From: Uranotaenia lowii
Lineage: Eukaryota > Arthropoda > Insecta > Diptera > Culicidae
Assembly: GCF_029784155.1 (NCBI RefSeq)
Contig: NC_073692.1
Coordinates: 275,695,413-275,759,412, forward strand
Reading direction: 5' to 3'
Length of the DNA stretch: 64,000 nucleotides
Shown: piece by piece, positions 46,706 through 57,949 of the stretch
Position numbering within the stretch: position 1 is the first letter of the stretch
Layout: the number at the start of each line of letters is the position of its first letter
Program-made: the position numbers and the translations under genes
The notes under the pieces: model-generated
Told to the model about the DNA's origin: nothing
Databases searched by the model: none
Seen by the model: only the letters and a program-made list of their open reading frames with translations

Positions 46706-46860
46706 GCCATGCCGGGTGTCAACAAAATGCAGAGCCGTACAGGAAACTGCGTTGGGGGGGAATTTATATGAAGATCTTATGACCCTCGTTTTTTTTACTC
46801 GTGTTGAAGAATGAATTTATGTTTTTTTTTTCATTTCTACATACTCATACATAATTTAGA

Positions 46861-47708
46861 TTCAATTTCAGATGCAGAATTCAGATTCAGTTTTCAAATT
46901 CAGGATACAGGTTTAGGAATCAGAATTCAGGATTCAAAATTCAGAATTCAAAATTCAGATTCAGAACTCATATTCAGATTCAGAATTTAGATTCAGAATT
47001 CAGATTCAGAATTCAGATTAAGAATTCAGATTCAGAATTCAGATTCAGAATTCAGATTCAGAATTCAGATTCAGAATTCAGATTCAGAATTCAGATTCAG
47101 AATTCAGATTCAGAATTCAGATTCAGAATTCAGATTCAGAATTCAGATTCAGAATTCAGATTCAGAATTCAGATTCAGAATTCAGATTCAGAATTCAGAT
47201 TCAGAATTCAGATTCAGAATTCAGATTCAGAATTCAGATTCAGAATTCAGATTCAGAATTCAGATTCAGAATTCAGATTCAGAATTCAGATTCAGAATTC
47301 AGATTCAGAATTCAGATTCAGAATTCAGATTCAGAATTCAGATTCAGAATTCAGATTCAGAATTCAGATTCAGAATTCAGATTCAGAATTCAGATTCAGA
47401 ATTCAGATTCAGAATTCAGATTCAGAATTCAGATTCAGAATTCAGATTCAGATTCAGAATTCAGATTCAGAATTCAGATTCAGAATTCAGATTCAGAATT
47501 CAGATTCAGAATTCAGATTCAGAATTCAGATTCAGAATTCAGATTCAGAATTCAGATTCAGAATTCAGATTCAGAATTCAGATTCAGAATTCAGATTCAG
47601 AATTCAGATTCAGAATTCAGAATCAGAATTCAGATTCAGAATTCAGATTCAGAATTCAGATTCAGAATTCAGAATCAGAATTCAGATTCAGAATTCAGAT
47701 TCAGAATT
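46861..47708 (+). repeat. 13-bp satellite array A
   Basis: Tandem AGATTCAGAATTC, about 60 copies, starting in a degenerate zone at 46861-46980 and nearly uniform from about 46990. One 6-base slip (GATTCAGATTCAG) lies near 47450, and the variant AGAATCAGAATTC recurs 52 bases (4 units) apart near 47620 and 47672. Every unit carries GAATTC. No plus-strand stop occurs in the unit, so all three plus frames stay open for long stretches without being genes. Confidence 0.97.
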
Positions 47709-48169
47709 TTTGTAAATTTATTTTCGGCATATCGGTGAAAAATTTAGATTCATGGAGAAAGAATATCAGAATTAAAAATTGATGAAGCTGGATGTTGCGA
47801 GGTAAAGTATGGTGTACGTTAATAAATTTTCCTTGCAAAAATGTTCTTTCGCTCTTTTCATCATCCGTAAAATTTCTCCTCACTTTATCAATTTTCAATT
47901 CTGGAATTGTTTCTCCAAGAATACCAATTTGCACAGTTTTTGATAAATTTGCGATGACTTAAAGATCATTACGCATGAAAACACGATTTTGTTTTGTGAA
48001 AACTTTTTTTCACAATTTTTCTGAAATTAAGTTTGCTGCATACTTTTAGGGGTAAAACCATACTATTAAAAGTTGTAAAATCCGAAATCATAAAAAAAAA
48101 TTTGGATGAAAGAAATTTCAATGTTGAAAACCGTGTGATGCAAAACAATCAAAATGAGATTTACAAGAT
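47709..48169. other. Unique spacer between satellite arrays
   Basis: 461 bp of ordinary A+T-rich sequence. A 77-codon minus-strand frame starts at 47934 and ends in the flanking repeat (motif PELKIDKVRRNFTDDEK). It has no known relative that I recognise and is not called as a gene. Confidence 0.5.
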
Positions 48170-48990
48170 TAAGAATTCAGATTCAGAATTCAGATTCAGA
48201 ATTCAGATTCAGAATTCAGATTCAGAATTCAGATTCAGAATTCAGATTCAGAATTCAGATTCAGAATTCAGATTCAGAATTCAGATTCAGAATTCAGATT
48301 CAGAATTCAGATTCAGAATTCAGATTCAGAATTCAGATTCAGAATTCAGATTCAGAATTCAGATTCAGAATTCAGATTCAGAATTCAGATTCAGAATTCA
48401 GATTCAGAATTCAGATTCAGAATTCAGATTCAGAATTCAGATTCAGAATTCAGATCCAGAATTCAGATTCAGAATTCATATTCAGAATTCAGATTCAGAA
48501 TTCAGATTCAGAATTCCGATTCAGAATTCAGATTCAGAATTCAGATTCAGAATTCAGATTCAGAATTCAGATTCAGAATTCAGATTCAGAATTCAGATTC
48601 AGAATTCAGATTCAGAATTCAGATTCAGAATTCAGATTCAGAATTCAGATTCAGAATTCAGATTCAGAATTTAGATTCAGAATTCAGATTCAGAATTCAG
48701 ATTCAGAATTCAGATTCAGAATTCAGATTCAGAATTCAGATTCAGAATTCAGATTCAGAATTAAGATTCAGAATTCAGATTCAGAATTCAGAATTCAGAT
48801 TCAGAATTCAGATTCAGAATTCAGATTCAGAACTCAGATTCAGAATTCAGATTCAGAATTCAGATTCAGAATTCAGATTCAGAATTCAGATTCAGAATTC
48901 AGATTCAGAATACAGATTTAGAATTCAAATTCAGAGTTCAGATTCAGAATTCAGATTGAGAATTCAGATTTAGAATTCTGATTAAGAATT
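48170..48990 (+). repeat. 13-bp satellite array B
   Basis: The same AGATTCAGAATTC unit on the same strand, about 60 copies, with scattered single-base variants (ATTCATATTC, GATCCAG, TTAAGATTC) and one short unit near 48790. It degenerates after 48905. The apparent 213- and 255-codon proteins across it are just the 13-residue reading of three units (SDSEFRFRIQIQN). Confidence 0.97.
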
Positions 48991-49265
48991 TGGATTAAAG
49001 ATCAACCTGGAATTTGAAATTGGAACTTATATTCAAATATTAGACTAAGTGTTGTAACTCAAAATTCAAACTTTAGAATCAGAATAAGATTTCAGATTTA
49101 GTTTACAGAATGAGATTAATCATTTAATAGTCATATTACTTTCCCCTCCTTTTGTGGGAATTTTTCCTCTATGCATGGTTGAGCTCTAAAAAAGGTATCA
49201 TGCTAGGGCACGCGTCACGGCTATCCATCAATATTGTAGTTGGTTTTACTTATTCAGTAAAAAAA
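48991..49265. other. Decaying edge of satellite and filler
   Basis: Faint satellite-like TTCAGATT/AGAATCAGAAT words continue to about 49110, then A+T-rich filler. Confidence 0.45.
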
Positions 49266-49370
49266 AAAGCATAAAAAAACAGTAAGATTCGAACCGTGAC
49301 CAGCAACGTGAAAGTTCTGGTTGCTACCACGGCACCATTTCAGCGTGTTATAAATCTTGGAAATTCTACT
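49266..49370 (-). repeat. tRNA-like SINE head
   Basis: On the minus strand, TGGTGCCGTGGTAGCAACC (A box, 49319-49337) and GGTTCGAATCTT (B box, 49284-49295), followed by a T-run. The anticodon arm does not fold properly (12-nt loop), so it is not called a functional tRNA. Confidence 0.5.
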
Positions 49371-49924
49371 GTTTAAATACCATTCTTTCCATACATAAAA
49401 TGAGCTCCTTACATACCAGTTCGCTTTTCCCCAAAAAAACGTATCAGGCATCATTTTTTTATATTGAGATTGGAATTTTTCGTGTTTGAATATCTGAAAT
49501 CATACTTATATGATTCAGAGGGAAGGAATCTATCATGTATATTCTATATTATTTTATATATTTCCAAATATAATTTAAACTCTGTTAGAAAGGCTCCAAT
49601 CCACTGTTAAGTGTATTAAATCGGGTTTTTTTTAATCTGTTTGGATAGTGTCACATTTTCAAAAAGGAATTCTTTGAATGTTTCTATAGCCGCGGTCACT
49701 TTTCCAAAATCCAATTTCATAGTACGCATTTCATTCGAAACTTTTTCTGATCTACTTTGTTTGCAAAATAATAACTGATCATTAATTTTTATGCAGTGCT
49801 GCCGATTTATTTACGACATCTGAAATATGGGCATTCGTGAAGCAGTACGCACATGTTTGAATTTGGTTGAAATTTTTTCCAGGGCGCTCACAGTCGATAC
49901 ATACAATCACATCATTTTCTTTGT

Positions 49925-50132
49925 TCTTGTTTTTTTTATCATTTTTTTTTGTTTCGATTATAGTCGTTTTACCATCTTTATGGCATTCGCGACTTTATCA
50001 ACGTTACAGTTGGCGGATCGTTATTGAGAAACTATCCGGTACAACTGTGTTCGATGTTTACTCTTGGGCTCGAACTCGCGGACATCGGCTCAGGAGACAA
50101 CAGACTTGCCGTCTGAGCTATATCACAAGCCC
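49925..50132 (-). repeat. tRNA-derived SINE, family 2
   Basis: The head lies at the right: A box (reverse of CCGTCTGAGCTA, 50109-50120) and B box (reverse of GGCTCGAACTC, 50068-50078). The body (CGATTATAGTCGTTTTACCA, GGCATTCGCGACTT, GTTGGCGGATCGTTATTGAG) recurs at 60.70-60.93 kb. An A/T-rich tail lies at 49925-49960. The head also matches 34236-34331. Frames across it are not genes. Confidence 0.72.
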
Positions 50133-50325
50133 ATGTTTTTTTTTATGGAAAAGAAGTCTAAAATCAGAATTTTTTATTTTATCAAATTTAATTGAATGAT
50201 GGCATTTCGGTGAACTATACATTCAAATAGGAAGAATATCAAATGAAAGTAATGAAAATTTTAGACGGATAGTTTAGATTAGGAAGCATGAAAGGTGTTG
50301 ACATTCTTCCTGTTAGACTGTATAG
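50133..50325. other. No feature recognised
   Basis: Short A+T-rich gap between repeats. Confidence 0.4.
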
Positions 50326-50753
50326 TTCTGTAAACCAAGCCTGCTGGTAGTTTTTGAGCCAACTTATAAATTCTCTAAAAATATTTTTCCGCTGAACAAC
50401 TTTGTTGAAGACCGTATAATCGTTTTCTTTTAGACAAAAAAGTTATAAGGTTTTGAATGGGGGTGTGTTTGTCATTGAAAAATAAAAATTTCAATTGACT
50501 TCAATGCTCGGTACCTAGCGAGGTATTGCATGACTATTTCTCATGCAAAACTTCACCAGACTCCAGCAGTGATGTCAATTGATTTTTTTTGTTTATCAAT
50601 GCGAAAAGACACACCCCTGTTAAACAGCTAGTAACTTGCTTGCCTAATTAGATACGTAGTTACGATCTTCAACAAAGTGGTTCAAAGAAAAATTTTCTTT
50701 AGAGATTTTATAAATTGGCTCAAAAAACATCCGCAGGCTTGGTTCCACAGAAG
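50326..50753. mobile_element. Foldback element with arms of ~200 bp
   Basis: The tip TTCTGTAAACCAAGCCTGC is inverted at the right end (GCAGGCTTGGTTCCACAGAA). Arm blocks remain paired inward: GAGCCAACTTATAAATTCTC, AACTTTGTTGAAGA, and GGGTGTGTTT with its inverted ACACACCCC. Almost the whole element is self-complementary. No coding frame, and the target duplication is not clear. Confidence 0.75.
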
Positions 50754-51669
50754 AAATAAAAATGATATTGATTTTTCAGTACGAAATATTCAATTTTCCC
50801 CTTAAAACAAAGCTTTTCAGACCCCAGAGTTTATAGACTCAGTCCATGTCTTCATAAAACTTGAAGCTCAAGAAAAAAAAAAACATTCTGTTGAACAAAC
50901 AAAGCCATATAAATTTCCTGTATTGGCAAAAAAAAAACTTCATTTAAAATGTCAATGAATTGAGCGAAAATTCGTAATTTACTATGCTTTACTGTATTTT
51001 GAGACGTTTCGACAATAGAAGAGCGTGCAGCGTACGGTAGACTTGACAAACCGCTGGAGCTCATATAATTGGTTTAAGGTAAAAAATTTTCAAAACAAAA
51101 GGTGTAATTGGCATTTCAGCAAAAAAAATTATTCTGTTCAGTTGATTATTAATTATTGTTATTTGAATTTGTATCCGAATTTATTGAACACCCTGAAAAA
51201 AGAAAGCCAAATCACTTCGAAGATGTTTCACTGTTTTGTTGATTGAATGAATATGAGGGGTTGGAAGATAAGTGTTAGGAAAGTAAGATAATAAAGGTCT
51301 CCTTCCTGTGCGCCGGTTGTTAAAATTTCTTTTCATTTTTTGAATATTTACCATTTTTAGCACCAGGCAGATCTACAAAGTAATCCTCAAATAATGCTAT
51401 AGGGAGATAGATCGAAAAGCCTATGCAAGAAGCGCAGGACAGAACGTTTATTTCATCTGTAATTGCATATTTTATCATAAACCTCTTTTCTCGTACGTTA
51501 GGCTTTTTCTTCGCTTTTGTAAATTCGTTCCTCTCTTTCAGCGACTCTTTATGCAAAGTTATTTATTTCCTCCGTTTTTTTTCTTCGCATCATCCGCAAG
51601 ACTTCTTTCCGACATTCGCGTATCTGGTTGAATTCTCATTCATCAAAAAAGGTTATTATCATATTTAGC
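50754..51669. other. Dispersed-repeat fragment and filler
   Basis: 50765-50880 resembles the repeat at 2314-2480. The rest is A+T-rich with unsupported frames on both strands (51181-51668). Confidence 0.35.
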
Positions 51670-51960
51670 TGTTGAGCACAGTTAAGAGCTAACACTTTAG
51701 CGGCCACTGACTGCGCAATCTGACATACTGGCTGACTCCGGACTGACAGCGGAATTGAAGGACAGATCTCCGGTGTAGACTCGGCGGGAGTTGAGATTCC
51801 GAACTGCCAGCTGAACTTGGCGAAAATGATCTGATCGTTTCTGTCCGCCGAACGGAAGTTTGAGGGAAGATGGAGGGCAATCGGATTCATCCAGTCAGTC
51901 AGACAGCAGCAGCATTCAAACTGGACAGTCGCAGCATGTAGTTACGTCGTTGAGCATCAC
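51670..51960. other. Unique G+C-richer island
   Basis: Balanced-composition block (GGCCACTGACTGCGCAATC and onward) with no transposon signature. Two overlapping minus-strand frames of 63 and 84 codons have no recognisable domain. Confidence 0.25.
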
Positions 51961-53395
51961 AATCAAAATTTCAGACTCACTTGGTTGCACTGAAAGGGAT
52001 AACATGATTCGATATTTGCATATAAAATAGTCAGTGTAGTTATGCCATCTTTACGTTGAAGTAAACAAAACGTGACGACCAATTCCCACAAAACCGGACC
52101 TTTTTTCGCGCACTTGGGAAATTGGTACGGCATGACAGAATCTTTTATAGATAGTTTTTTTTGATTGGAATAAAATACTTTTAAGATTATCAGCAACAAG
52201 TGATAACTTTTTATTCTCTTGAAGTGTTTTAGAAGAAAATGATTGTTAGAAACACTTCAAGATTTAAAAATTCACTCTTTAGTTCGAACTTTAAGCCTGA
52301 TGGACGATGGAAGAATTTTCAATCATCTTAATTTAATGCAACTTTTTCTATGAATTTTTTTTATTTTAAATCAAACTTGCTGACAAAGATTTTAAAATAT
52401 TTTTGACTTTGAACCATATGTGAATCGTAAAGCAAATGATGTGTTATTTCGATAAGGGCATAAGTTAGTGAGAAATTTGAAGTTTAATGCCAGTCCCATA
52501 CTTCTCAGCCATATATCCGCTAAGATTGCCAGAATTTTTTTAAGCACGTATCCGGGCCGCAAAAATCCGAGCAATTTTCTATAAAAACCTGAACAAATTT
52601 TGGCATTTGATTTCAAAATTGACGACCAAAACCCAGAAATCACTCAACAAAAAACAAGAAAAAAAAATGAAAAAAAAATTGTTTCATAAATACTCATTGA
52701 CAGATTTTAAATCGTGTTTCAGACTTCTTTGCTAAAAAAATGGCTTCGAAGGTATTAATAAAAAAAAATACAACACATTTTTATTTTCATTTGCCAAATA
52801 AAGTGAATAAAGCCGGGGAATATCCGGTTTTTTTTTCCAATGAAAGCTGCAAACCTCCATGAACCATGATTCTCCAGTTTATGGTAATTGAAATTCATTA
52901 ATTTGTTTTTTTTTCATGTTTTATTCTGGGGTGCATTTTGATTGCTTGTTTTTCAAAAATGCAATTGATGAATTTAGAAGCGCATAAAGATAAAGAATAT
53001 CGAAGTCTCGAAAAAACTTAAATGCTTATTGAGTATTTTGATAAGTTAAAAGTTAGTTAGAATAAATATTATAAATTGTACAATTTTTCTCCGAATCCGT
53101 CAGAGCTAAGGGTTTAATCATTTCTTTTTCAAGGTACGAAAGAACCCAATAAGATGGTAAAAAGCAAGTTTCCGAATATTTTTATGAACTTTAAGCTAAA
53201 AACCGTCCAGAGAAGATGTTTCAAAGCAAAATTACTTGAAAATAAGTTTAAAAGTAAAACGAATAAAAAGCAAAAGGCTTAAAACTTTAGCGACAGAGGA
53301 ACCAATCGGAATCCCGAAAAATGGCCAAAAATCTATGCTTCTTTCATCTGGATGATTCCTGAAAATACTGAAAATATTTTTTCCCAAAATTCTGT
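51961..53395. other. A+T-rich filler with one inverted repeat
   Basis: CTTGAAGTGTTT and its inverted copy AAACACTTCAAG lie at about 52219-52262. No gene is supported. Confidence 0.4.
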
Positions 53396-53710
53396 GAGAA
53401 TGACACAAATGACAAATATGACAAAAATGACAAAAATGATAAAAACGACAAAAAAAAAACAAAAATTACAAAAATTACAAAAATTACAAAAATTACAAAA
53501 ATGACAAAAATGAAAAAATGACAATAATGACTAAAATGACGAAAATGACAAAAATGACAAAAATGACAAAAATGACAAAAATGAGAAAAATGACAAAAAT
53601 GACAAAAATGACAAAAATGACAAAAATGACAAAAATGACAAAAAAGACAAAAATGACAAAAATGACAAAAATTACAAAAATGACAAAAATTACAAAAAAT
53701 TCAGTAAGAG
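53396..53710 (+). repeat. 9-bp microsatellite (ATGACAAAA)n
   Basis: About 30 copies, with a variant patch (ATTACAAAA) around 53460-53500 and 53665-53700. Nine bases is three codons, so one plus frame reads (MTK)n; it is not a gene. It abuts the foldback element starting at 53734. Confidence 0.95.
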
Positions 53711-53733
53711 AATGAGTTTAGCCAATATAGACC

Positions 53734-55342
53734 ATCACGGAGAAAAAAGTATAGTATTTCCAACAATAACCCACTTATATTCAATCATATATCTGATTGC
53801 TTCTCGGCTAACTATAATTATAAAATTTTCAACAATACATATAATAGACAATCTGATTGATTTCGTACAGTCATCAATGTATATAATACATTCAACTATA
53901 GTTGACGATAAATTTTGTGCATTCAACTATAAATATAATAGATTCAACTATAATCCACGATTGATGTTATAGATTCAACAATAATAACAGTAGAATCAAT
54001 TATAATTATATGATTGAATTAACTATAAATATGATGGATTCCATTATAATAATATAATTGATTACATTATAAATGTGATAGATTCAATTATAATAATATG
54101 ATTGATTTAATTATAAATATGATTGATTCACTGAGGTCAACTATAAATATTGTACATTTAATTTCTGTTTATATTGGAAGTTATCATATCTGAAGCACTT
54201 TTTCGGAATAATTTTATAGCTACGTTTTATTTTCGTTTAATTCATTATTTCAGCATTTTGCATTTAGTTCGTTTTAGCCGCCATGATGCTCGAAAACCTG
54301 ACCGGAAATCCCGATATCCACGTCCTGGTTCCTCCGCTGTTTTTCTTTTTGGATCATGTTGCATGGTTGCCCAGGAAATTGTGCGTCTTAACTAGTCGGT
54401 CCCGGAAGATGTCCGTGCTTCTGCACCCGGCGAAGATTTACCTTGTGGGGGGGAAATTTACGCAATATCATTACATAAATCTATCATACGTTAACTTACC
54501 ATAATGCAAGTTTCCTGTGGGATCCTGCCAGGATCGTGTAAAAGAACGTCGAGACCCACGTCGATTTCCTGGGCAGCCAGAGAAGGTGTACTTTTCCACA
54601 TTCCAGGATCTGTCGGCCTTCTACACGACCGCTGCCACGAACTGGTAGAGGAAAATGTATCCCCATCACCGGAGAGCGCTTGTGTTTTACCACCGATGTC
54701 AGGAACTATCGGCTGAGCTCTAAAACAGCGATACGATCGCAACATGGAACACGTGTTGGGTTCCACAATTACTATTTTTTTTTTTTGCTTTTGCTGATGA
54801 ACACTAAAGTATTCAAGTAACACAGAATCTATCATAAAAATTTAGTTTTATTTACTTTATTTATGGTTCAATACCTAGAATCAATCATACATTTGTAGTT
54901 GATTCCATCATATTTACAATTCAATCAATCATACCACTACAGTTGAATCTATCATATTTACAGTTGTATGAATTATATCACTACAGTTGAATCTATTATA
55001 TTTATAGTTGAATGCCTAAAATCAATTATACAATTGTTGTTGAATCTATCATATCTACAGTTGAATCATTTATACCATTACAATTGAATCTATTATATTC
55101 ATAGTTGATTGCATAAGGTCAATCAGCAGTTTGTAGTTGAATCTATTGTATTTATAGTTGAATGCATAATATGAATCATACAGTTGAATGCATTATATTG
55201 ATAGTTGATTGCGTAAGGAGGATTAGAAGTTTGTAGTTGAATCTATTATAAAAGTAGTTGAATGCGAAAAATCAACTGCATTTCGATTATTGGTATAACA
55301 AGCTGAAATAATTGGAACAACTGCCGTCTTTTTCTCCGTGAT
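53734..55342. mobile_element. 1.6-kb foldback element with inverted subterminal arrays
   Basis: A 14-bp perfect TIR, ATCACGGAGAAAAA, lies at 53734-53747 and inverted at 55329-55342. Inside are arrays of a 30-35-bp A+T-rich unit: GATTCAACTATAAATATAAT-type on the left (53770-54165) and its reverse complement (GTTGAATCTATTATATTTAT-type) on the right (54880-55285). The central ~500 bases (54270-54770) have balanced composition with coding-like frames on both strands. No transposase is recognised. Confidence 0.75.
54270..54770. other. Coding-like core of the foldback element
   Basis: On the plus strand, 54283-54504 is open for 73 codons (DIHVLVPPLFFFLDHVAW). On the minus strand, 54835-54491 is open for 114 codons (motif LAAQEIDVGLDVLLHDPG), with a donor-like ATG|GTAAGT at about 54500. 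Both strands share TGG(C/T)TGCCCAGGAAAT (plus at 54366, minus at 54585-54569), so the two halves look like diverged inverted copies of one segment. Not recognised; no function assigned. Confidence 0.35.
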
Positions 55343-55429
55343 TGCACAGTGATTCAGAAATGAAATTTTTCGGGCAACAATTATCAGTTTTTTCCCTTAA
55401 ATTTGATGAATTTAATGTTTAGACATCTT
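55343..55429. other. Short A+T-rich gap
   Basis: Nothing recognised. Confidence 0.4.
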
Positions 55430-56250
55430 AGTTTTTCTAAGAACAAACATATCAAAACCTTCTGCGTAGCGGATGCCGTGGGTGCGCCGCGTTCGTGCGT
55501 AGGATGTTCCACTTTCGGGGAGTATCCGAGTAGAGCGGTTCTCAACGACAGAAGCTGCGGGGATAAGACTTGACTTTCTTCGCAGTGGAAATCGTTGGGA
55601 AAGGGTTATTCCACGTTCGGGGAATACCCACGGGGAGAGTGACTCTCGACGCCGGGTGAGCCATTCGAGTCGGAGTAGGATGACGTCTTCGTCGGGAATC
55701 ATCCGAGTCCCGCGCGTGTGCCGTGACAGGTGCGAGTCTAGGATAAGCTGCTCTCGATCTGGCACACGACGGGCAAGGTGGCAAACTTCGAACCCTGAAG
55801 ATAAGAGGTCGGGCTTCGAGTCGTTAGAGGAGAGGTCAGGCCTCAAACCTTCAGGCGGAGAGGTTTGTGTGGTCAACCTCGAATATTTATGATAAGAGTC
55901 GTAAGAGGAGGGATCAGGCACCTTACCAACAAGAGGAGGGGTACAAGTGGTCACCTCGAGTCATTACGAGGAGAGGTCAGATTTCAAGTCGTTAGAGGAG
56001 AGATCGAGCCTTGAATCGTGCAGAGCAGAGGTAAACCTCGAGTCAAAACGAGGAGGGGTCGGATCTCAAGTCGTTAGAGGAGAGATCAGGCCTCAAGTCG
56101 CGAAGAGGAGAGGTTTGTGTGGGAATCTCGAGTCATTGCGAGGAAATGTCGGTTCTCAAGTCGTTAGAGGAGAGTTCAGGCGTCGAGTCGTAAGGATGAG
56201 AGGTTTGGCTGAAAGTGGTCTCGTTAATGAGTATTGCCTTGGAGCGCATT
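55430..56250. repeat. G+C-rich higher-order tandem repeat
   Basis: 55956, 56038 and 56128 start three 82-91-bp units, each beginning TCGAGTCAWDRCGAGGAR and built from three ~28-bp subunits on the theme CTCAAGTCGTTAGAGGAGAG. A looser earlier part (55790-55955) uses the same subunit. Before that, TTCCACKTTCGGGGARTAYCC occurs twice about 101 bases apart (55507 and 55609). The 180-codon minus-strand frame (55954-55412) and the 101-codon plus-strand frame follow from repeat composition and are not called as genes. Confidence 0.75.
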
Positions 56251-56465
56251 AGCGCGAATAGACCTCCCACTATTGAAGCATAGTGTACTAAACAGTTCGA
56301 GGTGGGAACCAGGTCTGCGGCCCCAGGTGGAATTTAGGAAGTAGGGGGTATACACGGAGTATATCATGAGTCTTCCCATTGTATCCATGGACCCAGAGTA
56401 GCAAATTGGGGGGACGCGGTGGCTCGCCGTGCCTTGGAATACAATCCGTAAACCTTTTTGCTAAT
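56251..56465. repeat. G+C-richer fragment after the tandem array
   Basis: Non-tandem, balanced sequence (CTCCCACTATTGAAGCATAG, GGTGGGAACCAGGTCTGCGG, GGACGCGGTGGCTCGCCG). It ends abruptly at A+T-rich DNA. Possibly the 3' part of a retroelement to which the array belongs. Unproven. Confidence 0.3.
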
Positions 56466-56697
56466 GCACTTTTAAAGTGAATTTAAAACATCTGACATAT
56501 TTTTTGTGTATTGTTTGGTAGATAAAAAAGAGTTGTTTCGAACTTCTTAAAAGAATTTAAAATCATTAACTGTGATAAAAAATAAATGAATAAACTAATG
56601 CCCTGTCCATGTTAACTTTGAAAATATTCACCTACATGCTCTAACTATTTTAAACATATCCACATAATTCGTTACATCGATTAAGCGTGCGATACAT
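56466..56697. other. No feature recognised
   Basis: A+T-rich. Confidence 0.4.
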
Positions 56698-57191
56698 ACA
56701 ATCCCAGCAAACATAAAATCACATTAAAATGATAACTCAAGTCGGATATGATAAAAAGTCCGCCATGTTTGCAGATTTTGAAGACGATTACGTTCCTATG
56801 CTTTCTCCCGCGTGGGTCAATTGAGAGAACAGCTTTGTTGTTCTCTCAACGACCAGCAGTGCAACCAAATTGCTAAAAATTGGTGTATTTGCAAGAATTG
56901 CCCAATAGCAGAGGCAGCAAATATTGTCGCTGGCAACGGTTTGCATGCGTTGAGAGAAAGAACTTGTGCTCTCTTGCATTCTTTCAGTGTGTATTAATAT
57001 GGTGTCGAATATCATCCAAATCGTATACTCTTATCGCTTTAGCCAGAAGTTGAAAGTATGTTTGTATATTGCCTCCACTTTGGTAGGTAAATGCTGTTTT
57101 TTCGAGTTTCATACGATCATTCTATAATGTATATGAGACGTATAACAAAGTCGTTGAGAAATATACCTACAAAAATGTTTGCTGGGATTGT
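56698..57191. mobile_element. 494-bp MITE with ACAATCCCAGCAAACAT ends
   Basis: The 17-bp TIR lies at 56698-56714 and inverted at 57175-57191. Inside is a smaller inverted repeat TTGAGAGAACA...TGTTCTCTCAA (about 56820-56849). The overlapping 61- and 75-codon frames on opposite strands (56788-57015) are not supported as genes. Target duplication unclear. Confidence 0.7.
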
Positions 57192-57949
57192 TAGTTTGTT
57201 CAGATAAATGGTGCGTTTAATTTCCCATTTGATTGAAAATCTACCGGAAAGTTGCAAATTCTCAGTACTCAAGAGAAGGTTTTTCAATAAAAATGCAATT
57301 AAAAATTTATAATCATTTTCCAAATATCAAAGCACTTGGCACCCCTGATCATCCTAAAAAATAAAAGCCCGAACACTAGTGTATTGCTTTTTCACAGGGC
57401 GAATTTGTCGATATTAGTACCGAAAAATTGCGCTTATTGTGCGCCCTTCTCAAAAATCGATTTGGTTCTTTCATGGTTTGAGGTTAGAGCTGAGGCCTCT
57501 TGTTAAGTGGTGTTCATGTAGAACTGTCAATATTTGTCAATATTTTGTCAAAAATACTATAATTCGTCTAAATATTTCATTTCATTTGAGCATCCTTGTT
57601 TTTCTATATAACAAAAATTTTGTTCCACATTTTTAAATTTTGATGCTGCTAAATTTTGTCAATTTAACGTTCGGGGAGCAAAATTTTATCTCATTCAAAG
57701 GTGTACCTAATTCATTTTAAAAAAAATTTGTAGCTGGGTATTTGTTATAGTGTATTCCGATCGAAAACCTAAAAAAAATATTTGAAAAATACAGGTGATT
57801 TCAACTGTTCTCTCAAAACTTCGTTGCATCGTTTCCCTAGGTTAAGTCGCGAATGACATAAAGATGTTAAAACGACTATAATTGAAACAAAACAAAAAAA
57901 AAGTTTCCTCAGGTCATCTAATAATCATCTGATCAATTAAAGAACCATC
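57192..57949. other. A+T-rich filler
   Basis: No supported feature. Confidence 0.4.

Noticed and set aside
46861..47708. CRISPR array
   Set aside because: Units are contiguous 13-mers without spacers, in an evidently eukaryotic context.
47701..47934. 77-codon minus-strand frame between satellite arrays
   Set aside because: Plausible amino-acid mix, but short, unrecognised and ending in array-edge sequence.
48033..48921. Two long plus-strand frames of 213 and 255 codons
   Set aside because: They are read-through of the 13-bp satellite, which has no stop codons on the plus strand; the protein is a perfect 13-residue repeat in overlapping frames.
49266..49370. Functional tRNA gene
   Set aside because: A and B boxes are present but the anticodon loop would be about 12 nt and the acceptor stem does not pair.
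53518..53715. (MTK)n frame
   Set aside because: Direct translation of the 9-bp microsatellite.
54174..54395. 73-codon frame as a complete gene
   Set aside because: It overlaps another frame with similar residues and sits inside a transposon core; kept only as coding-like sequence.
55412..55954. 180-codon minus-strand frame, Arg/Ser/Pro-rich
   Set aside because: It lies in the G+C-rich tandem repeat where stops are scarce; no domain is visible and other frames are also open.
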